Below, piece after piece: positions 22,059-33,759 of a DNA stretch of 64,000 nt. Both the position numbers and the translations under genes were made by a program. The first letter of the stretch is position 1. Every line of letters begins with the position of its first letter. Source of the DNA: Larix kaempferi (taxonomy: Eukaryota > Streptophyta > Pinopsida > Pinales > Pinaceae); assembly GCA_027924585.1 (NCBI GenBank), contig BSBM01000826.1, forward strand, positions 16,756,001-16,820,000, in the 5' to 3' direction. Under the pieces are notes generated by a model, which worked only from the letters and a program-made list of their open reading frames with translations, ran no database searches and was not told where the DNA came from.

Positions 22059-23113
22059 ACCTCTGCAGGTTTTGTACATAAATAAAGCAAGCTTTCTTTC
22101 TTTTGGTTTGTCTTTGTTGCTTTTTCTTTGTTTTAGTTTTCTTTAAGATTGCCTTCAGCCACTAGTCATTTTATTCTTTGCTCATTTCGCTTTTAATAAA
22201 GCCAAAACTTCAATCATGGTGTAGCTAGATGAATGAGACTCTAGAAAACTCATACATCATCAGAAGCTCACAAATAAGTGGAATGCATATTTGAAACATC
22301 ACCTTCAATGGTCAGTATCCTGGAATGCATTAGTTCTCCTTCCTGATTGGTTGAAGTAACTCCATTCAAATAACTAAGACCCAGCATTTCCTTTTAACTA
22401 TCTCAGGGCCTACTCACCCCAATAATAATAACTGTCTTAAGAAGTTGACTATGGCTGGACCCATGGAGAGGAAGCATGTCTCACAGGTATATGGTATTTA
22501 AAATGATCCCATGCTCCAAGTAAAGCCCAAAGGGAGTCTGGTTTCCAGAAATTCTCGCCTAAATTTAAGCATGGTTGAGAAAATAACAATAAGCTCGAGG
22601 AAGCCGAAGGAAGCTGTCTAATAAACCATCCCAGCAAAGTTCTTCTCCATCCGTGAATCATGAAATCTAATCTTCTATTCACACAAAAGAACGTTATGGA
22701 TTGAAGAACTTTTATCTAAATCTCGAAAGTAGAAGAAATGTATTTCTGGAAGACTCAAAATGGCTAAAGCCAGAAATTAAAGAAACATCCAAAATGATGT
22801 GAGAGCATGGGAATGAGGAACAAACGAATGTCCCTGTGAGATCTTGCCACAATCTAGTGGAGTCCTATACCTTTGAACTTCTGAAAGACGACCTTTTCTT
22901 AAAACTCCTGGTTCGGCCCTAAGAGAGTTTTAAAGAACGCTGAGTCAAAAGTTACCCTTCCCCCTTATCACCAACAAGGGAAGAGCTATCAATGCATCCT
23001 TCAAAACTGAACTATGAAGACCTCCGGTTTTCACATGTAATCAACACTTTGAGAATATTCCGACTTCAAATGAGTTTTTTTCAGAGATCTTTGTTCACCA
23101 GCAAATCGCCATT
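22059..23113 (+). other. E6 3' internal region, no gene seen
   Basis: This follows integrase and precedes the 3' LTR. I found no convincing ORF. No clear purine tract abuts the LTR at 23114 (the preceding bases are CAAATCGCCATT), which is unusual for an LTR element. Confidence 0.6.
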
Positions 23114-23872
23114 TGTTGTTGAAACAACTAAACCCCCCTTAGATTTTGAAAAAATATTGGGGACCCTCCTTCTTTTTATGATTGCCTCTAAAAGTTTTTC
23201 TGCACCTTTTAGGCATCCTATTACTTAGTTTCAATCTTAAACTTGCCTTAGAACTTTTTGAGTTATGTCCTTTGACTAAACAAACTCATCCTTTTGGCCC
23301 GCAATAGCGGAAACTTTGAATTAACTTTACCGAAATAGCGGAGGAGTTGGCCTAAGTCTTCCGAAACCGCGGAAGGAAAAACCTCAAGTCGATCGGAAGC
23401 GGAAAAAGTTAACTTAAAGTCTTCGAAAGAACGGAACGTTTAATTAAACAAGCTCGCGGTGGAGCGAACTCATCAAAACCTTCTGCTACGGCGGAAGCTT
23501 TCTTTTAACTCTTCCACATGCGCCGGAAATGCAACATTTTTTTTTCTTTCGGAAAGACTCATCCATTACTTCCGCACCGACGAAGCCTTGGCATTTCGGA
23601 AGAATTTGGATAACTTTCCCATGGAAGAGGAAGATTTCATTCAAATCCACCGTGACACATGAGCCATTCACGGAAGCACTCACACAATTCTCCTGCAACG
23701 GCGGAACGTTTTCGCTTTTTCTTCCCGCGTGAGTCGGAAGCATTGGTAGAAACCTTCCGTTTTTTACGGTCGGATTTATGGGAAAAAGTTTCGACATGAC
23801 CCGACCGTACGCAGGCTTAGTACCCGTTTAATGGCCTGCACCAACCTCATTAAGGTTTCACACGCGCCAATT

Positions 23873-23884
23873 CATATATATATG
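23873..23884 (+). promoter_or_regulatory. Probable TATA box of the E6 3' LTR
   Basis: TCATATATATAT is the counterpart of the 11686-11698 motif in the other LTR. Confidence 0.45.
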
Positions 23885-24540
23885 GGCGAGACCCCATTAC
23901 CTTGTCATTTTTTTTCATTGCTCATAGGATCTTCCCGTTCCGTTTGAACATCCAAGCACACCTATCGTTGTCTAGAGGCTTACATCCACATTTTGCTCGA
24001 TAGTCATTGACGTTGTGTGTTCAGATGGCCAAGTAAGTAAATTCACCTGCTCTGTAGGGCGTATAGGCCTACTCACAATGACGGCTCATTGCTGCATTTT
24101 GATTGCTCTTTACCACGACATTTTCCCGAAACCCTTTTGCCAACCCTTTCGCACACCTAACACAGAGTATCATGTTGCCTAGTCTTACCTCCTCAACCAC
24201 GATCCCGTTAATACGGTCATCCTATCTTTTTCATAGGGCATTGTTCATCTTGGTCTCCACCGTTACGTGTTGACATATTCCGCGCCCGCGCACCGGTCGG
24301 CATCCCTAAAGACTTGAGCACCCAGGCCAACCTTGATCTTGTAACCGTCAGTTCTCCGGCACACAAGCCATAAGGATAGCCTGATTAATGTTTTCACGTT
24401 TTCTTCCTGTTGCATTTATATGAGAAAGGAACATGTTCAAAAATATTATTTTTAAGACCATCTACAAGTATTAGTTTGAATTTGTAAAACACTATGTCAT
24501 GCATGCTCATTCATGACAATTACTGTACAGGAATCTCATT

Positions 24541-25586
24541 ATGGCCAAAGGTGGCAAGAGGAGGATGAAAGCGATTGAGGAAAGCTCCAGACTGGAGACG
24601 ACGTTTCAGGACACCAAATGCACTACAAACGTGCCTCCGGAAGTGAATTGGGGTGATTTATACAGTATGATAAGGGATCAAGACTTTCCGGAAGCTCTCC
24701 TTGAGGAAGAATGCTTGTATCAAAACATCCAGACCTCTTGTATATCCAAAGCAGCCACACGTCCAGAACTATTCCCATGTTCAGAGGTAATCAGATGGGT
24801 GCTGCAGCATGCCAACCCTGAAACCAGAGTCATAGCAGACAGCACGGGTAATTCCTTTGCCTCATTTCACCCATCCTACATTGCAACAGCTTACAAACTA
24901 CCCAAATCACAGCAGCGACTAGATGATGCATGGTTGAAGGAGATCGATATGGATAATTTAGACATGGCAAGAAGGATGTTAATTACGGGCAAGCAAATCA
25001 GGAAAAAGGACAGTGAGGAATATGAAGTTCAGAATCTGAGGCCTCCCTTCAAACTGATTGCTCTCATGCTAAGCAGAATCTTGGGGAGGCCTGACGGGAC
25101 AATGTTCAGGCTACAGTGGGTCCCGATCATCCATTATGTGGCATTTAGAGGGACAATATTCAATTAGACTTCCTTGATAAAATATAGTATCTGGCTAATC
25201 TAAGTATAGAGCTCCAGGAAAAAAATGAATATGTGCAGAAGCTGGACACACTGACAATAGAAGATCTACGCCAATTTATCAGCCAAGCTTTTGTTCATCA
25301 ACATAGCCTGGAAGAAAGCCTCCGGATCACTGTGGGTGAATTAACCACCTTAGAAGAAGAGTTGTTCAAGCAAAATATATCTCTCAGATTCATGAGCCCC
25401 CTGATTGGAACAAACATCATAAGGGACACAAACCACTGGGGAATTCACATAGCAGAGGTGGAGAAGGCTCTAGCAGCTAGTCAAGCTACTACATCAGAAA
25501 GTGGCCTAGCCATCGCAGTGGCTCAAGAGGAGATACCAACAATCCCAGAAGCGCCTGAGCCACCAAAGGAGCCAGGTCAAGGATAG
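24541..25586 (+). pseudogene. LTR-internal ORF of E6, 3' LTR copy
   Basis: The first frame runs 24541-25167 (208 codons), passing the codon that is a stop in the other copy and adding QWVPIIHYVAFRGTIFN. The second part continues in another frame at 25233-25586 (QKLDTLTIEDLRQF to PPKEPGQG). About 14 residues differ from the 5' copy over the first 191, mostly single substitutions. Small different indels near 25140-25170 and 12930-12960 break the two copies differently, so the parent ORF was intact when E6 inserted or shortly before. Function unknown. Confidence 0.72.
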
Positions 25587-26472
25587 GTCGCGCTCTTCAA
25601 CATGCCACATGGATATTCATTTTTATACATACATTTGGTATGTTAAAACATTTGTAATTTTGTAACTCTCGTTTTGTAAACATTTAGAATATTTCTCTTA
25701 TGTAACAACAAGCACTACAAGACAAAATAGAGGAATCTAAACAGTTAGGGTATAAGTGTCAATTTTGGGCACATTTTGTAAAGCTATATATAGCTAATAA
25801 GAAGAAGAGGAAAAGGCTTTTGGTAGGTGAAACTCATTGCTATTTTGTAAAGGAACTATTTCTTCTACATCAATGGAATCGTTTTGTCCTGTGAAAGCTA
25901 GCACGTTATTTTACATGGAGTCTTGTTGATTAAGCTGCTGAACTATTTCTGCAAATTTTCTCATACATTTCCTGTGAGAATTTCCTGGCTTTTATGAATT
26001 AATTCTTTTCTATGGATGGTTTCATATTCTTGTGTAAAATTCTTGTGTTAAATGGGTAATCGAATGGTTAAATTTATCTGAGTTATCTTAGATCATCTTT
26101 CTTTTCTGTTGTAAATGCTCCTTTCAGTTTAACAACTAACTGTGGAATTGTTTTGGTGTATTTTCTAGTGATTTACCCATTCTTTAACTTTGCTCCTTAT
26201 AAGGATAGATAGGTTAAATTAGTTTAGATTAATATAGATTTATTTACCGCATGTATTTAGTCTAGGGAACGTGCATATCATTTTAAATACAAAATATACA
26301 TAATCGATGGATCGGGCCGCAACCAATAAAACCAACAAATCTTTAAAACCCACGATAGCCGAAACCATTAACCGGACAGATTCCCTACACCAAACGGTGA
26401 GTGATCTAATTGGGATTGCTTACTGGGGAGAATCCCTAGCTGATTGATGCAACGACATTTGAGGCATCAACA

Positions 26473-26477
26473 CAGTG
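26473..26477. repeat. Target-site duplication of E6, right copy (CAGTG)
   Basis: Partner of TAGTG at 10924-10928. Confidence 0.75.
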
Positions 26478-26727
26478 GCATCCGGAGCTCTAACCCCCAA
26501 CAAGAGTCAGATAACTCAGGTGGACTGCACTGGAACACTCAGTAGGTTCCTATAAAATAGGGAACTGACTGAAGTGGTCCTAAAATGATGCATGCAGGGA
26601 TCATAAGGTGGTAGATGGATCCTAGATGACATCTGCACACAACTAAGGGGAAAATGACATCATCAACAACTAGGAAAAATAAATAATGCTTTCTAGGACA
26701 AGGATGGAGATTTGGAATATCCTAATA
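26478..26727 (-). mobile_element. E5 3' LTR, second piece
   Basis: It aligns with 58126-58380 of the other LTR (GCATCCGGAGCTCTAACC; CTATAAAATAGGGAA). It ends CCTAATA against CCTAACA in the partner. With the first piece it makes 657 bases. Confidence 0.85.
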
Positions 26728-26737
26728 CCCCCTCTTA
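26728..26737 (-). other. Polypurine tract of E5
   Basis: On - it reads TAAGAGGGGG and abuts the 3' LTR. This fixes the orientation of E5 as -. Confidence 0.8.
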
Positions 26738-27148
26738 ATCCATACTTTTGCATCCTGGGCCCTGGTTACTAAGACCAAAGGTCACCCATATAATAAAATA
26801 AATGATAAAAAAATAACATTCCATGAATGAAGGAAATGGGGAAACCCCCCCCCTCAAATTGGACTTAAACACACCAAAAGATTAATTTCTCCAAACTCAA
26901 GTAGGTGTGATGCTTGATCATATGTGTGGAGGTATCTTCCTCTTGGGAAGAAGTGGATCATGATCCAAAAACATGTGCTTGTATTCTCCTTCAATAGATG
27001 CAAGCGAATATGGATTCTTTTTGAACTTACTCTTCAGACTGAACATGGTGAGAAAAAATCCAAAAATATGAAGATCATCCTATAACCTGTGATTCAAACC
27101 AGCTGAGGTAGGATCAACTCCATGAATGTGTAGATAGTTCTTTGATAT

Positions 27149-28012
27149 CTACTTTGAACCAACATAGGTGATATCATAACCAAATGAACTATGACATGAT
27201 GGTGGTGGCTTGGACTTTAAATCAGCTCCAAGAATTGATAGATGGTTTCTTATGAATGTGATCTCCTTTGAACTAACAGGGGTGAGATCAAAACCAAAAT
27301 CACCAAAATATGCCTGATACTTGAACCCAAGCGAATGGTAGTGTCCTCCATATTCATAGAAACTCTGAGAGCATGTGCCAATGATCAAATAGAAGTTCAT
27401 GGGAAGCATGTGATAAAGGAGGGTGAATGTATCACCTCCAAACTCTAATTTAAATTCCAAATCATTCAATAGATCATCATTCTGCACACCAGGAGACTCA
27501 TGTTAAAGAGAGGATTTAAAAACCTCTTCATATTCTAGAGTATGAACTGGGTTATCTTTCTCAGAATTCAAAATAGAAGACATTGAGAACATGAGTGTTG
27601 AATCTGCAGCTTCTTCTTCACCTTGAACAACTTCATCATGAGATATGATTGAGGCCAATACATAATTAGAGAGAACACTTAAGGAGGTATCACTGGGCTT
27701 GTTCTCCAAATAATTTGCACCAATCTCTTCATTCTATTTTCCAAATGATTTGTCCAGTTGGTCCCATAGATCACTTGGATTTTCAGTAGTTTCCTTGAGG
27801 TAGCGCATACTAGGATACATAGCAATACACATTGCTCCAAAGGCTCTGTCACAGTCATTTATCCAATCATTCTCTTCTTCATAGGAAGAAAAATATCTCA
27901 TAAAACCAATACACGTGTCAAATAGACCTTGTCTCTTCAGATATGATATCATCTTTGCTTTCCACTCATCATAGTTGAATGGAGAGAGAAGAGGATTTGC
28001 TTTCATATTCAT
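27149..28012 (-). pseudogene. E5 gag-like ORF (two in-frame stops)
   Basis: One frame runs about 288 codons from ATG at 28012, broken by TAG after SFGK and by a stop after VFKSSL. The first 93 residues (MNMKANPLLSPFNYDEWKAKM...LWDQLDKSFG) resemble the N-terminal gag domain of copia elements. The middle is acidic (HDEVVQGEEEAAD). The C-terminal 112 residues, Tyr/Phe/Gly-rich (GGHYHSLGFKYQAYFGDFG), are unknown to me. No zinc knuckle, protease or polymerase exists, so E5 needed enzymes in trans. The identical frame across the stops suggests it was coding until recently in element time. Confidence 0.72.
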
Positions 28013-28330
28013 GGAATCTGTTGTAGAATACTTACAAAAAACAATGGAAAATATCTGCTACTGCTACTGCTGCAACTGTAGAAAACTGCCGCAACTGCTG
28101 CTGCACTAAAAAACTTCGAATAACCTTTAAAAAAATCTTAATAATGGAGGTAGACTGCTACTGAGCACTGCTTTAGGACAATAGGAAATTTTATCTGGAT
28201 CCTTCACACCTAGCTAGACCTCATTGGATTTCTCCAATGAATTCAATGCAATGGCACTAGGATTTGCTGTGGAAATCCAGAGGCTTCTGGTTCACTACCG
28301 AAAGCAGCTGCTTAACCTAGTCACTCCATG

Positions 28331-28342
28331 GCTCTGATACCA
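28331..28342 (-). other. Primer-binding site of E5
   Basis: On - it reads TGGTATCAGAGC, exactly the initiator-Met tRNA complement used by plant copia elements. It directly adjoins the right LTR, which starts at 28343. Confidence 0.92.
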
Positions 28343-28524
28343 TGTGAAATTATATGTCACGACAGATCTAAAGAGATGAGGATAACTCACAAAGAAAGAA
28401 TGAGCAGAAAATTTGAAGAAGAGTGAAAACTGCAGTAAAAAAGATCAAAAGAATAATAATGCAGCAGAAGTCATATAGGAGCAAAATACTGTCACACTAA
28501 TCAATTATCAGTATAATGGACAAT
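28343..28524 (-). mobile_element. E5 5' LTR, first piece
   Basis: It begins TGTGAAATTATATG and is cut by E8 at 28524/28525. It includes the E8 duplication ACAAT at 28520-28524. Confidence 0.87.
28520..28524. repeat. Target-site duplication ACAAT of E8, left copy
   Basis: The identical ACAAT is at 36759-36763. The uninterrupted partner LTR reads TTAACAATGATAATAC at the same place (around 10700), confirming the insertion point. Confidence 0.93.
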
Positions 28525-29871
28525 TGTTGATTAAGTTGTCATTGATGCCAACAGTGCTTGGTCATTGATGCCAACAGTTGAGTCTTGGAGCCCCTGAGGG
28601 TTAAGTAATTGTCAGTGTCTAAGGAGACCTTTTGATCTTGTCCAAGCCCAAGTTTGAAGCCCTTGGAGCCCTTGGGACAATGACAAAATCCCTGAACACC
28701 CTGTAGAGTGTTTAAGTACCCCAAATATGTTTTGCGTTTCCCCAATTGTTTCTTTGTTTCCCTAGTACCACAACTTATGCCCCAGTACGCTACAAAAGTG
28801 TTGAAGAAGTTGCAAGAGTCCAAATGAACTTTTCAGTGGTCATTTGTGTTTATTGAGGTCATGGTAGCCCAGGAGAAGGTCTAGCAACCCCACAGGTGAT
28901 GTCATGATGGATCTTGACCCTTGTAGGTCTCCTGGTGTGGTTGAGGTGGCTGAAGAAGCCTATGAAGCCCCTTGCTTGATGAAGAAGCCCTGAAGAAGTC
29001 CTTGGACCCACATTTTATGGCTTAATGGTCCTTGTCCCCTTAAAGGTGATGATGTGGTCATTAATGACTTGATGAAGACTTGGAACCCTTGATGAAGATC
29101 TTGATGCCCGTGTATCCCTTGTTGGGGTCATGGAACCCTTGGAGATGGTCATTATGCATGAGAAGGTCTGGCACCCACATAAATGGCGGCATGATGACCC
29201 TTGGACACTATATGATCATTGATGGTGCATTTGGAAATGATTTGGGTCTTGGAATCCATACATATGGTGGTTTGTAAGCCCATGATTAATGGAGCCTTTG
29301 ATATGATAGAATCCTTGGTCATGATTCCCTCATTACTTGGCGATGGAGTCCTATGTGATGGGCTTGAAGTCCATGGAAAGTATCTTGTTTAAATATTATA
29401 TGATATCCTTGAAAGAGTCCTTGAAACCCTTGCATGCAATGCCTTGGGTCTTGAACCATGGTGATGTATGGTCCTATTTGTGGTTATATGGCTATTGGGA
29501 TGTAGATGGAGGTAGATCCCACGGACGTGCCTTGCTATGTTGAAGAAGACTTTGAAACTCTTGTAGTTAGTGGTATGGTCTTTGGCACCCTCATGTGTGG
29601 GGTCTTTGACGTCCTGGACACATTGAATAATTTAAGGGTATTAGACCAAGAATTTGCAAATAAACCCATCATAGGGAGATAGTCCTCATCAAGCCATTTC
29701 CGTTGATATGTGGAGCATCTTCTAACTCCTTACGGTTGAAGAGATATGAATTTTTGAAGTTGGTGTACCCCACCTTTTTGGGTGAGCCGACCAAACAAAA
29801 GACAAATTAATTATTTGTAATTTTGAATTGCATGTCGGCCCAGTTTGAGATAATAACTTTCCTCTACGACC

Positions 29872-29881
29872 TATATAAATA
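29872..29881 (+). promoter_or_regulatory. TATA box of the E8 5' LTR
   Basis: TATATAAATA has an identical copy at 35096-35105 in the 3' LTR. It is the only canonical TATA box seen in this LTR. Confidence 0.65.
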
Positions 29882-30239
29882 GAATATCAAACATTTCATT
29901 TGCTCATCAATTGGAATTTCGCAACTCTTGGAGAAAAGTGCGAAATTTTGTGGAGGAGAAATTTTTGGGCATCTTTACTAAAATTGGCATAACTTTCTCA
30001 TACAGAATCGGAATTACAAAATTCTTGGCTCGTTGGAAAGCTTGTTACAAGGGCTATGTGATGACATGATATAGATTTTATTTTGGTTTGTCTATTGTTT
30101 CTTGACCTTATGATCTTCAAAAAGGTATGGCCCATGCTTCTAGGTTTCTCTTGTAATGGCACATGTCTCTCATGGATAGAGTTCATCTTTGATATTAGTA
30201 TGTGAGCCTATATATTGGTATATATATTTGAAGTCATTA

Positions 30240-30535
30240 TGGAGGATATGATGATGATGTTGCATACCTTTATGCTATGATATTATACACTTTATGATGA
30301 TAATGCATGTGATAATGATGTACACTCTATGAAGTTGATGCACTCCTATACAATATGATGTACATGCATACCATAGTGTGATGATGCTCTCCTATGCATT
30401 ATGATGTATACTTGATGTTGATGATGCATACACGGTGCACACTGAAGTGACAATTATGCATATTTTATGATGATGATGCATACCCTATGACGATGATGCA
30501 TACCTATGATGATGATGCATGCCTTATGTTCAGTG
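30240..30535 (+). repeat. ATG/GATG-rich low-complexity stretch in the E8 LTR
   Basis: Irregular TGATGATGATGCATACC units recur here and in the 3' LTR at about 35470-35755. Confidence 0.8.
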
Positions 30536-30889
30536 GAAGTAGAGAAGGATTATTTGTTCAGTGACTGTGTATGATGAGGTGTACAAGGATGTACATGAGC
30601 AATGTATGGCAGTAAAATGACTTGTTGGTATACATGGATGATTTGGCAGTGATAAGAGTGCAGAGGTTATCAGCAGCAGATTCAGGGTTTGGTGTGCAGT
30701 TGGTTAGACTCAGATTGACTGAGTTGGATGATGTGAACAACAGATTGATTGGTGCAGACAGATTGATTGGTCAGTTGATGAGTAGTTTGGAGCAGTTGTG
30801 GTGCAGTGGTCAGTGGACAATTGATGAGTAGTGAACAGTTATGGTGTAGTGGTTAGTGGACAGTTGATGAGGAGTGGTCAGCAGTGAAA

Positions 30890-31025
30890 GTGGTTTTGCA
30901 GTGTGATACAGGTTGTGCAGTGTGGTACAGGTTGTGCAGTGTGGTTTAGATTTTGCAATGTGATACAGGTTATGCAGTGTGGTACAGGTTATGCAGTGTG
31001 GTTTAGATTGTGTAGTATGGTACAA
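30890..31025 (+). repeat. Tandem GCAGTGTGGTACAGGTT repeat in the E8 LTR
   Basis: At least six units of about 18-20 bases alternate TACAGGTT and TTTAGATT endings. The counterpart is at 36118-36250. Confidence 0.85.
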
Positions 31026-31536
31026 GTGTTGGATAGCAGGTCCGCAGGATCAGTGCAGTTTGTGGTTCAATAGTTCAGTATCTATCTTCATATCAGGGTG
31101 GCAGGACGGGGCAAGGAAATATAGGGAGCTAAGGCTTCCTTCAGGTTGTAGCCTGTAAACCAGGGGGTTGTAGCCTCCTTCCAGTTGTAGCTGGAGAATT
31201 GAAGTCTTTGTAACAAAGGGGGTTGTTGCCTCCTTCCAGTTGTTGCTGGTAAATTATTATTATAAAGGCTTCCGTGGTTTTTCCCCCGGGACTTGGGTTT
31301 CCACGTAAAAATCTTGTGTACTTTGTTTTGCTATGCTTCCTATGTGATGATGATATGATGATAGGTGATGATGAGCTGTAATAGTTAATAATGTTGATGA
31401 TATAATGATAATGTGGTAATACATTAATCAATGATGTATTGAAGAAGCAGTTGATGATTGTTAAAGTTGAAAAAGTGATAAAAAGCTATACACACTGTTC
31501 ACCCCCCCCTCTCAGTGTGTTCGGTGTGTCCAACAA

Positions 31537-31549
31537 TGGGTATCAGAGC
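31537..31549 (+). other. Primer-binding site of E8
   Basis: TGGGTATCAGAGC, one base after the LTR, is the initiator-Met primer site with one extra G. Confidence 0.82.
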
Positions 31550-31599
31550 GGTTCCTTCACAGAAATCCTTACCAGCTGGAAGGAGATCCTTGACACACC

Positions 31600-33447
31600 A
31601 TGGGGTTCTCAGTGAATGGAGCACCATTGTTTTGTGGGACAAATTACTTGATCTGGAAAAGAAGAATGCAAGGTTATCTTGAAGCAGAAGGCAATGGAGT
31701 ATGGCAGTCAGTGCTTACTGGGTACAATCATTCGAAGAAAGTGAAAACAACAGCTCAGAAGGAAGCAAGGAAAAACAATTCAATGGCTATGGAATCCATT
31801 CTTGAAGGCTTATCAGATTCCATAAAAGAGAATATTGGAAAGTGTAACACTGCTAAGGAACTATGGCTCAAAATAGAACATCTCTACTCCTCTAAGGAAC
31901 ATGAAGAAGAATTTATGAAACTCATGACTGCAGATTTGACAGATCTCCAAAAGAAGAAAATAGGAAAGTGCAACTCAATTGAAGAATTGTCACTGAAGTT
32001 AAATCAACTGTACTCCATTGAAGAACAAAAAGCAGATGACAACTCCATAGAAAGGTCAGTACAAGATCCAGGTAAGTATGAAGGTAAGTCTATTGAACAC
32101 CCTATTTGTAATGTTTTTGAAGAAATATGTCTATCGAGTATAGAGGATAAGTGCTATTCAAAATTCATAGATTGTAATACATCAAAATGTGATGAATCTC
32201 ATTGTTTCTTGATAAATGATGGAAATGACTGTTTAAACAATGATATTACTAATGCTTTGCAAAAGGTTGAGAAACTTTGTAAACAGAACCAGGTAGTACA
32301 AGAACAATTGGACAAATCTGAGAAGAGGAATCAAGAAGAATTTGAGAAAGCCACACAGACTATAATTGATCTAAATCTCCAAGTTGAAGAAGCTACCAGA
32401 ATCAAAGAAGCCATATCCAACTCTCTGAAAGATCAACTTGAGAAGTCTGCTGTTGAAAATAAAAGACAATCAGAAGAAATTGACAAGATCAGAAGACAGC
32501 TAGAAGATAAGGAGAAAGAATTGACTCGCAAGCTTCAAGACAAAGATAGTGAGATCAGTATCTTGCTTGAAAAAATGCAGAAGGAAAGATCTTCCAGTCA
32601 AAAAGAAGATCCAAGTGACAAAATGGGAATTCATTTCAATCATGAGATTGAAGAGAAAATAAGAAGAAAACAAGAAGATGAAATCAAATCCTTGAAGATA
32701 GAATTACGAAAGGTATGTCTGACGAATTTTGACTTTGAAAAGGAACTCTCAGAACTCAGAAAAGAAAATCAAGAAATAAAAGGACAGACGGAAGACAGTA
32801 TTGTCATTGATCTGAAAGAACAGATAGAAGAAGTCAAGAAAATTGAAGAAGACCTAACAAGACAACTCCAAGAAAAGATAGAAATTTGTCAAAAGCAAGA
32901 ATTGAAGATCCTCTCTCTAAAGGAAGAACTGAACAAGGCAGTTGCTCAGTTGAAGACAAATTCAAAAATTGAAAAGAACATTGAAGAAAGTGAAAGTTCC
33001 AGGGAAAAAGAAGAAAAGGCTAATAGTTATACAGATATTTTCAGTAGATCCCATGATCAACAAGATTCAAGGAAGAATAGAAACAGAGAACTTGCATCAC
33101 AAAGAAGATCCTTTGCTCAGGGAGATCCCATGATGTTCAGTGGTCACTGCTACAAGTGTAACAACTATGGTCACAAAGCCATCCATTGCAGAACTCGTGA
33201 CAGAATAATTCCAGATATAAATCAAGGTATGTTTTCTGTTCAATGTTATAATTGTTATCATTATGGTCATTTTGCGAAACATTGCAGGATGCAGGGAGAA
33301 GTTAAAGTTTGGAGAAGAAAGCAAGTTCAACCGAATGTCATGAACAGTGATCAGCCTACCAAAGTATGGAAAATAAAGTCAGTAGATTGCACCAATGATC
33401 AAAACAGAAATGATGAAAATATTGGGAAAAACCCAATACCATTTTGA
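31600..33447 (+). CDS. E8 gag, intact, 615 codons
   Basis: It is open without a break from ACCATGG at 31600 to TGA at 33445-33447. Residues 1-110: copia gag N-terminal region (PLFCGTNYLIWKRRMQGYL; AKELWLKIEHLYSSKE). Residues about 205-470: a long Glu/Lys/Gln-rich coiled coil. Residues about 505-565: two perfect CCHC knuckles, CYKCNNYGHKAIHC and CYNCYHYGHFAKHC. Coiled-coil gag is characteristic of Sireviruses. Expected role: coat formation and RNA packaging in the cytoplasm. It is the only gene in the element and the only undamaged long ORF in the window. Absence of pol means that protease, RT and integrase must come from another element. Confidence 0.93.
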   Translation: MGFSVNGAPLFCGTNYLIWKRRMQGYLEAEGNGVWQSVLTGYNHSKKVKTTAQKEARKNNSMAMESILEGLSDSIKENIGKCNTAKELWLKIEHLYSSKEHEEEFMKLMTADLTDLQKKKIGKCNSIEELSLKLNQLYSIEEQKADDNSIERSVQDPGKYEGKSIEHPICNVFEEICLSSIEDKCYSKFIDCNTSKCDESHCFLINDGNDCLNNDITNALQKVEKLCKQNQVVQEQLDKSEKRNQEEFEKATQTIIDLNLQVEEATRIKEAISNSLKDQLEKSAVENKRQSEEIDKIRRQLEDKEKELTRKLQDKDSEISILLEKMQKERSSSQKEDPSDKMGIHFNHEIEEKIRRKQEDEIKSLKIELRKVCLTNFDFEKELSELRKENQEIKGQTEDSIVIDLKEQIEEVKKIEEDLTRQLQEKIEICQKQELKILSLKEELNKAVAQLKTNSKIEKNIEESESSREKEEKANSYTDIFSRSHDQQDSRKNRNRELASQRRSFAQGDPMMFSGHCYKCNNYGHKAIHCRTRDRIIPDINQGMFSVQCYNCYHYGHFAKHCRMQGEVKVWRRKQVQPNVMNSDQPTKVWKIKSVDCTNDQNRNDENIGKNPIPF

Positions 33448-33544
33448 AGACTATCGATCAGTGTTATGAAGTGTAAAAGGAGCTATGTACTTGATTATCC
33501 TACAGTAGTTGGTTCTATCATATAAGCAGCAGCAGTGCCTAGTG

Positions 33545-33759
33545 ATAGGGGGAGCAGTATTGCTAAAGAAAAAGTTCTCGTTTCCATTGATGCAAAAAGG
33601 AAGAGAAGTTGTTGACAGGGGGAGCATGCCCTGAGGGGGAGCTGTATTGTCAAAGGATGTTCCCTTTGCCATTGATGCCAAAGGGGAGAGAAACTGTGAC
33701 AAGGAGAGATTGTTCTGAAAAGGAGTTTGAGTGTTGTCATCAATGACAAAGGGGGAGAT
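33545..33759 (+). other. Multiple polypurine tracts of E8
   Basis: Purine runs at about 33545-33554, 33618-33625, 33634-33642, 33680-33690 and 33748-33759. The last, CAAAGGGGGAGAT, abuts the 3' LTR. Arrays of this kind upstream of the 3' LTR are a described hallmark of Sireviruses. Confidence 0.8.

Larger units (their letters stand above)
10929..26472 (+). mobile_element. E6: Ty3/gypsy element with 3.35-kb LTRs
   Basis: Complete structure: LTR 10929-14277, PBS, gag-PR-aRNH-RT-RNH-INT in one frame, 3' region, LTR 23114-26472, flanked by TAGTG/CAGTG. The RNase H duplication points to the Tat-like part of Ty3/gypsy. Only nonsense changes and E7 break the polyprotein; I found no frameshift. The two LTRs agree at about 94 of 100 bases in the first 240 bases compared by eye. 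Confidence 0.92.
23114..26472 (+). mobile_element. E6 3' LTR
   Basis: Same ends as the 5' LTR (TGTTGTTGAAAC ... GGCATCAACA). It is flanked on the right by CAGTG, after which the E5 LTR resumes with GCATCCGGAG. Confidence 0.92.
28525..31535 (+). mobile_element. E8 5' LTR
   Basis: It starts TGTTGATTAAG and ends GTGTGTCCAACA. It contains long ATG/GAT-rich and CAGTGTGG-rich repeats and a TATA box. Short ORFs inside have no conserved character and are not called. Confidence 0.92.

Noticed and set aside
30622-30831. ORF of 69 codons in the E8 LTR, present in both LTRs
   Set aside because: Both copies differ little simply because the LTRs are nearly identical. Composition follows the repeat, and no motif is seen.
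31537-31549. tRNA gene near primer sites (here and at 28331, 49995)
   Set aside because: Only 12-13 bases match a tRNA 3' end; no cloverleaf is present. They are primer-binding sites.
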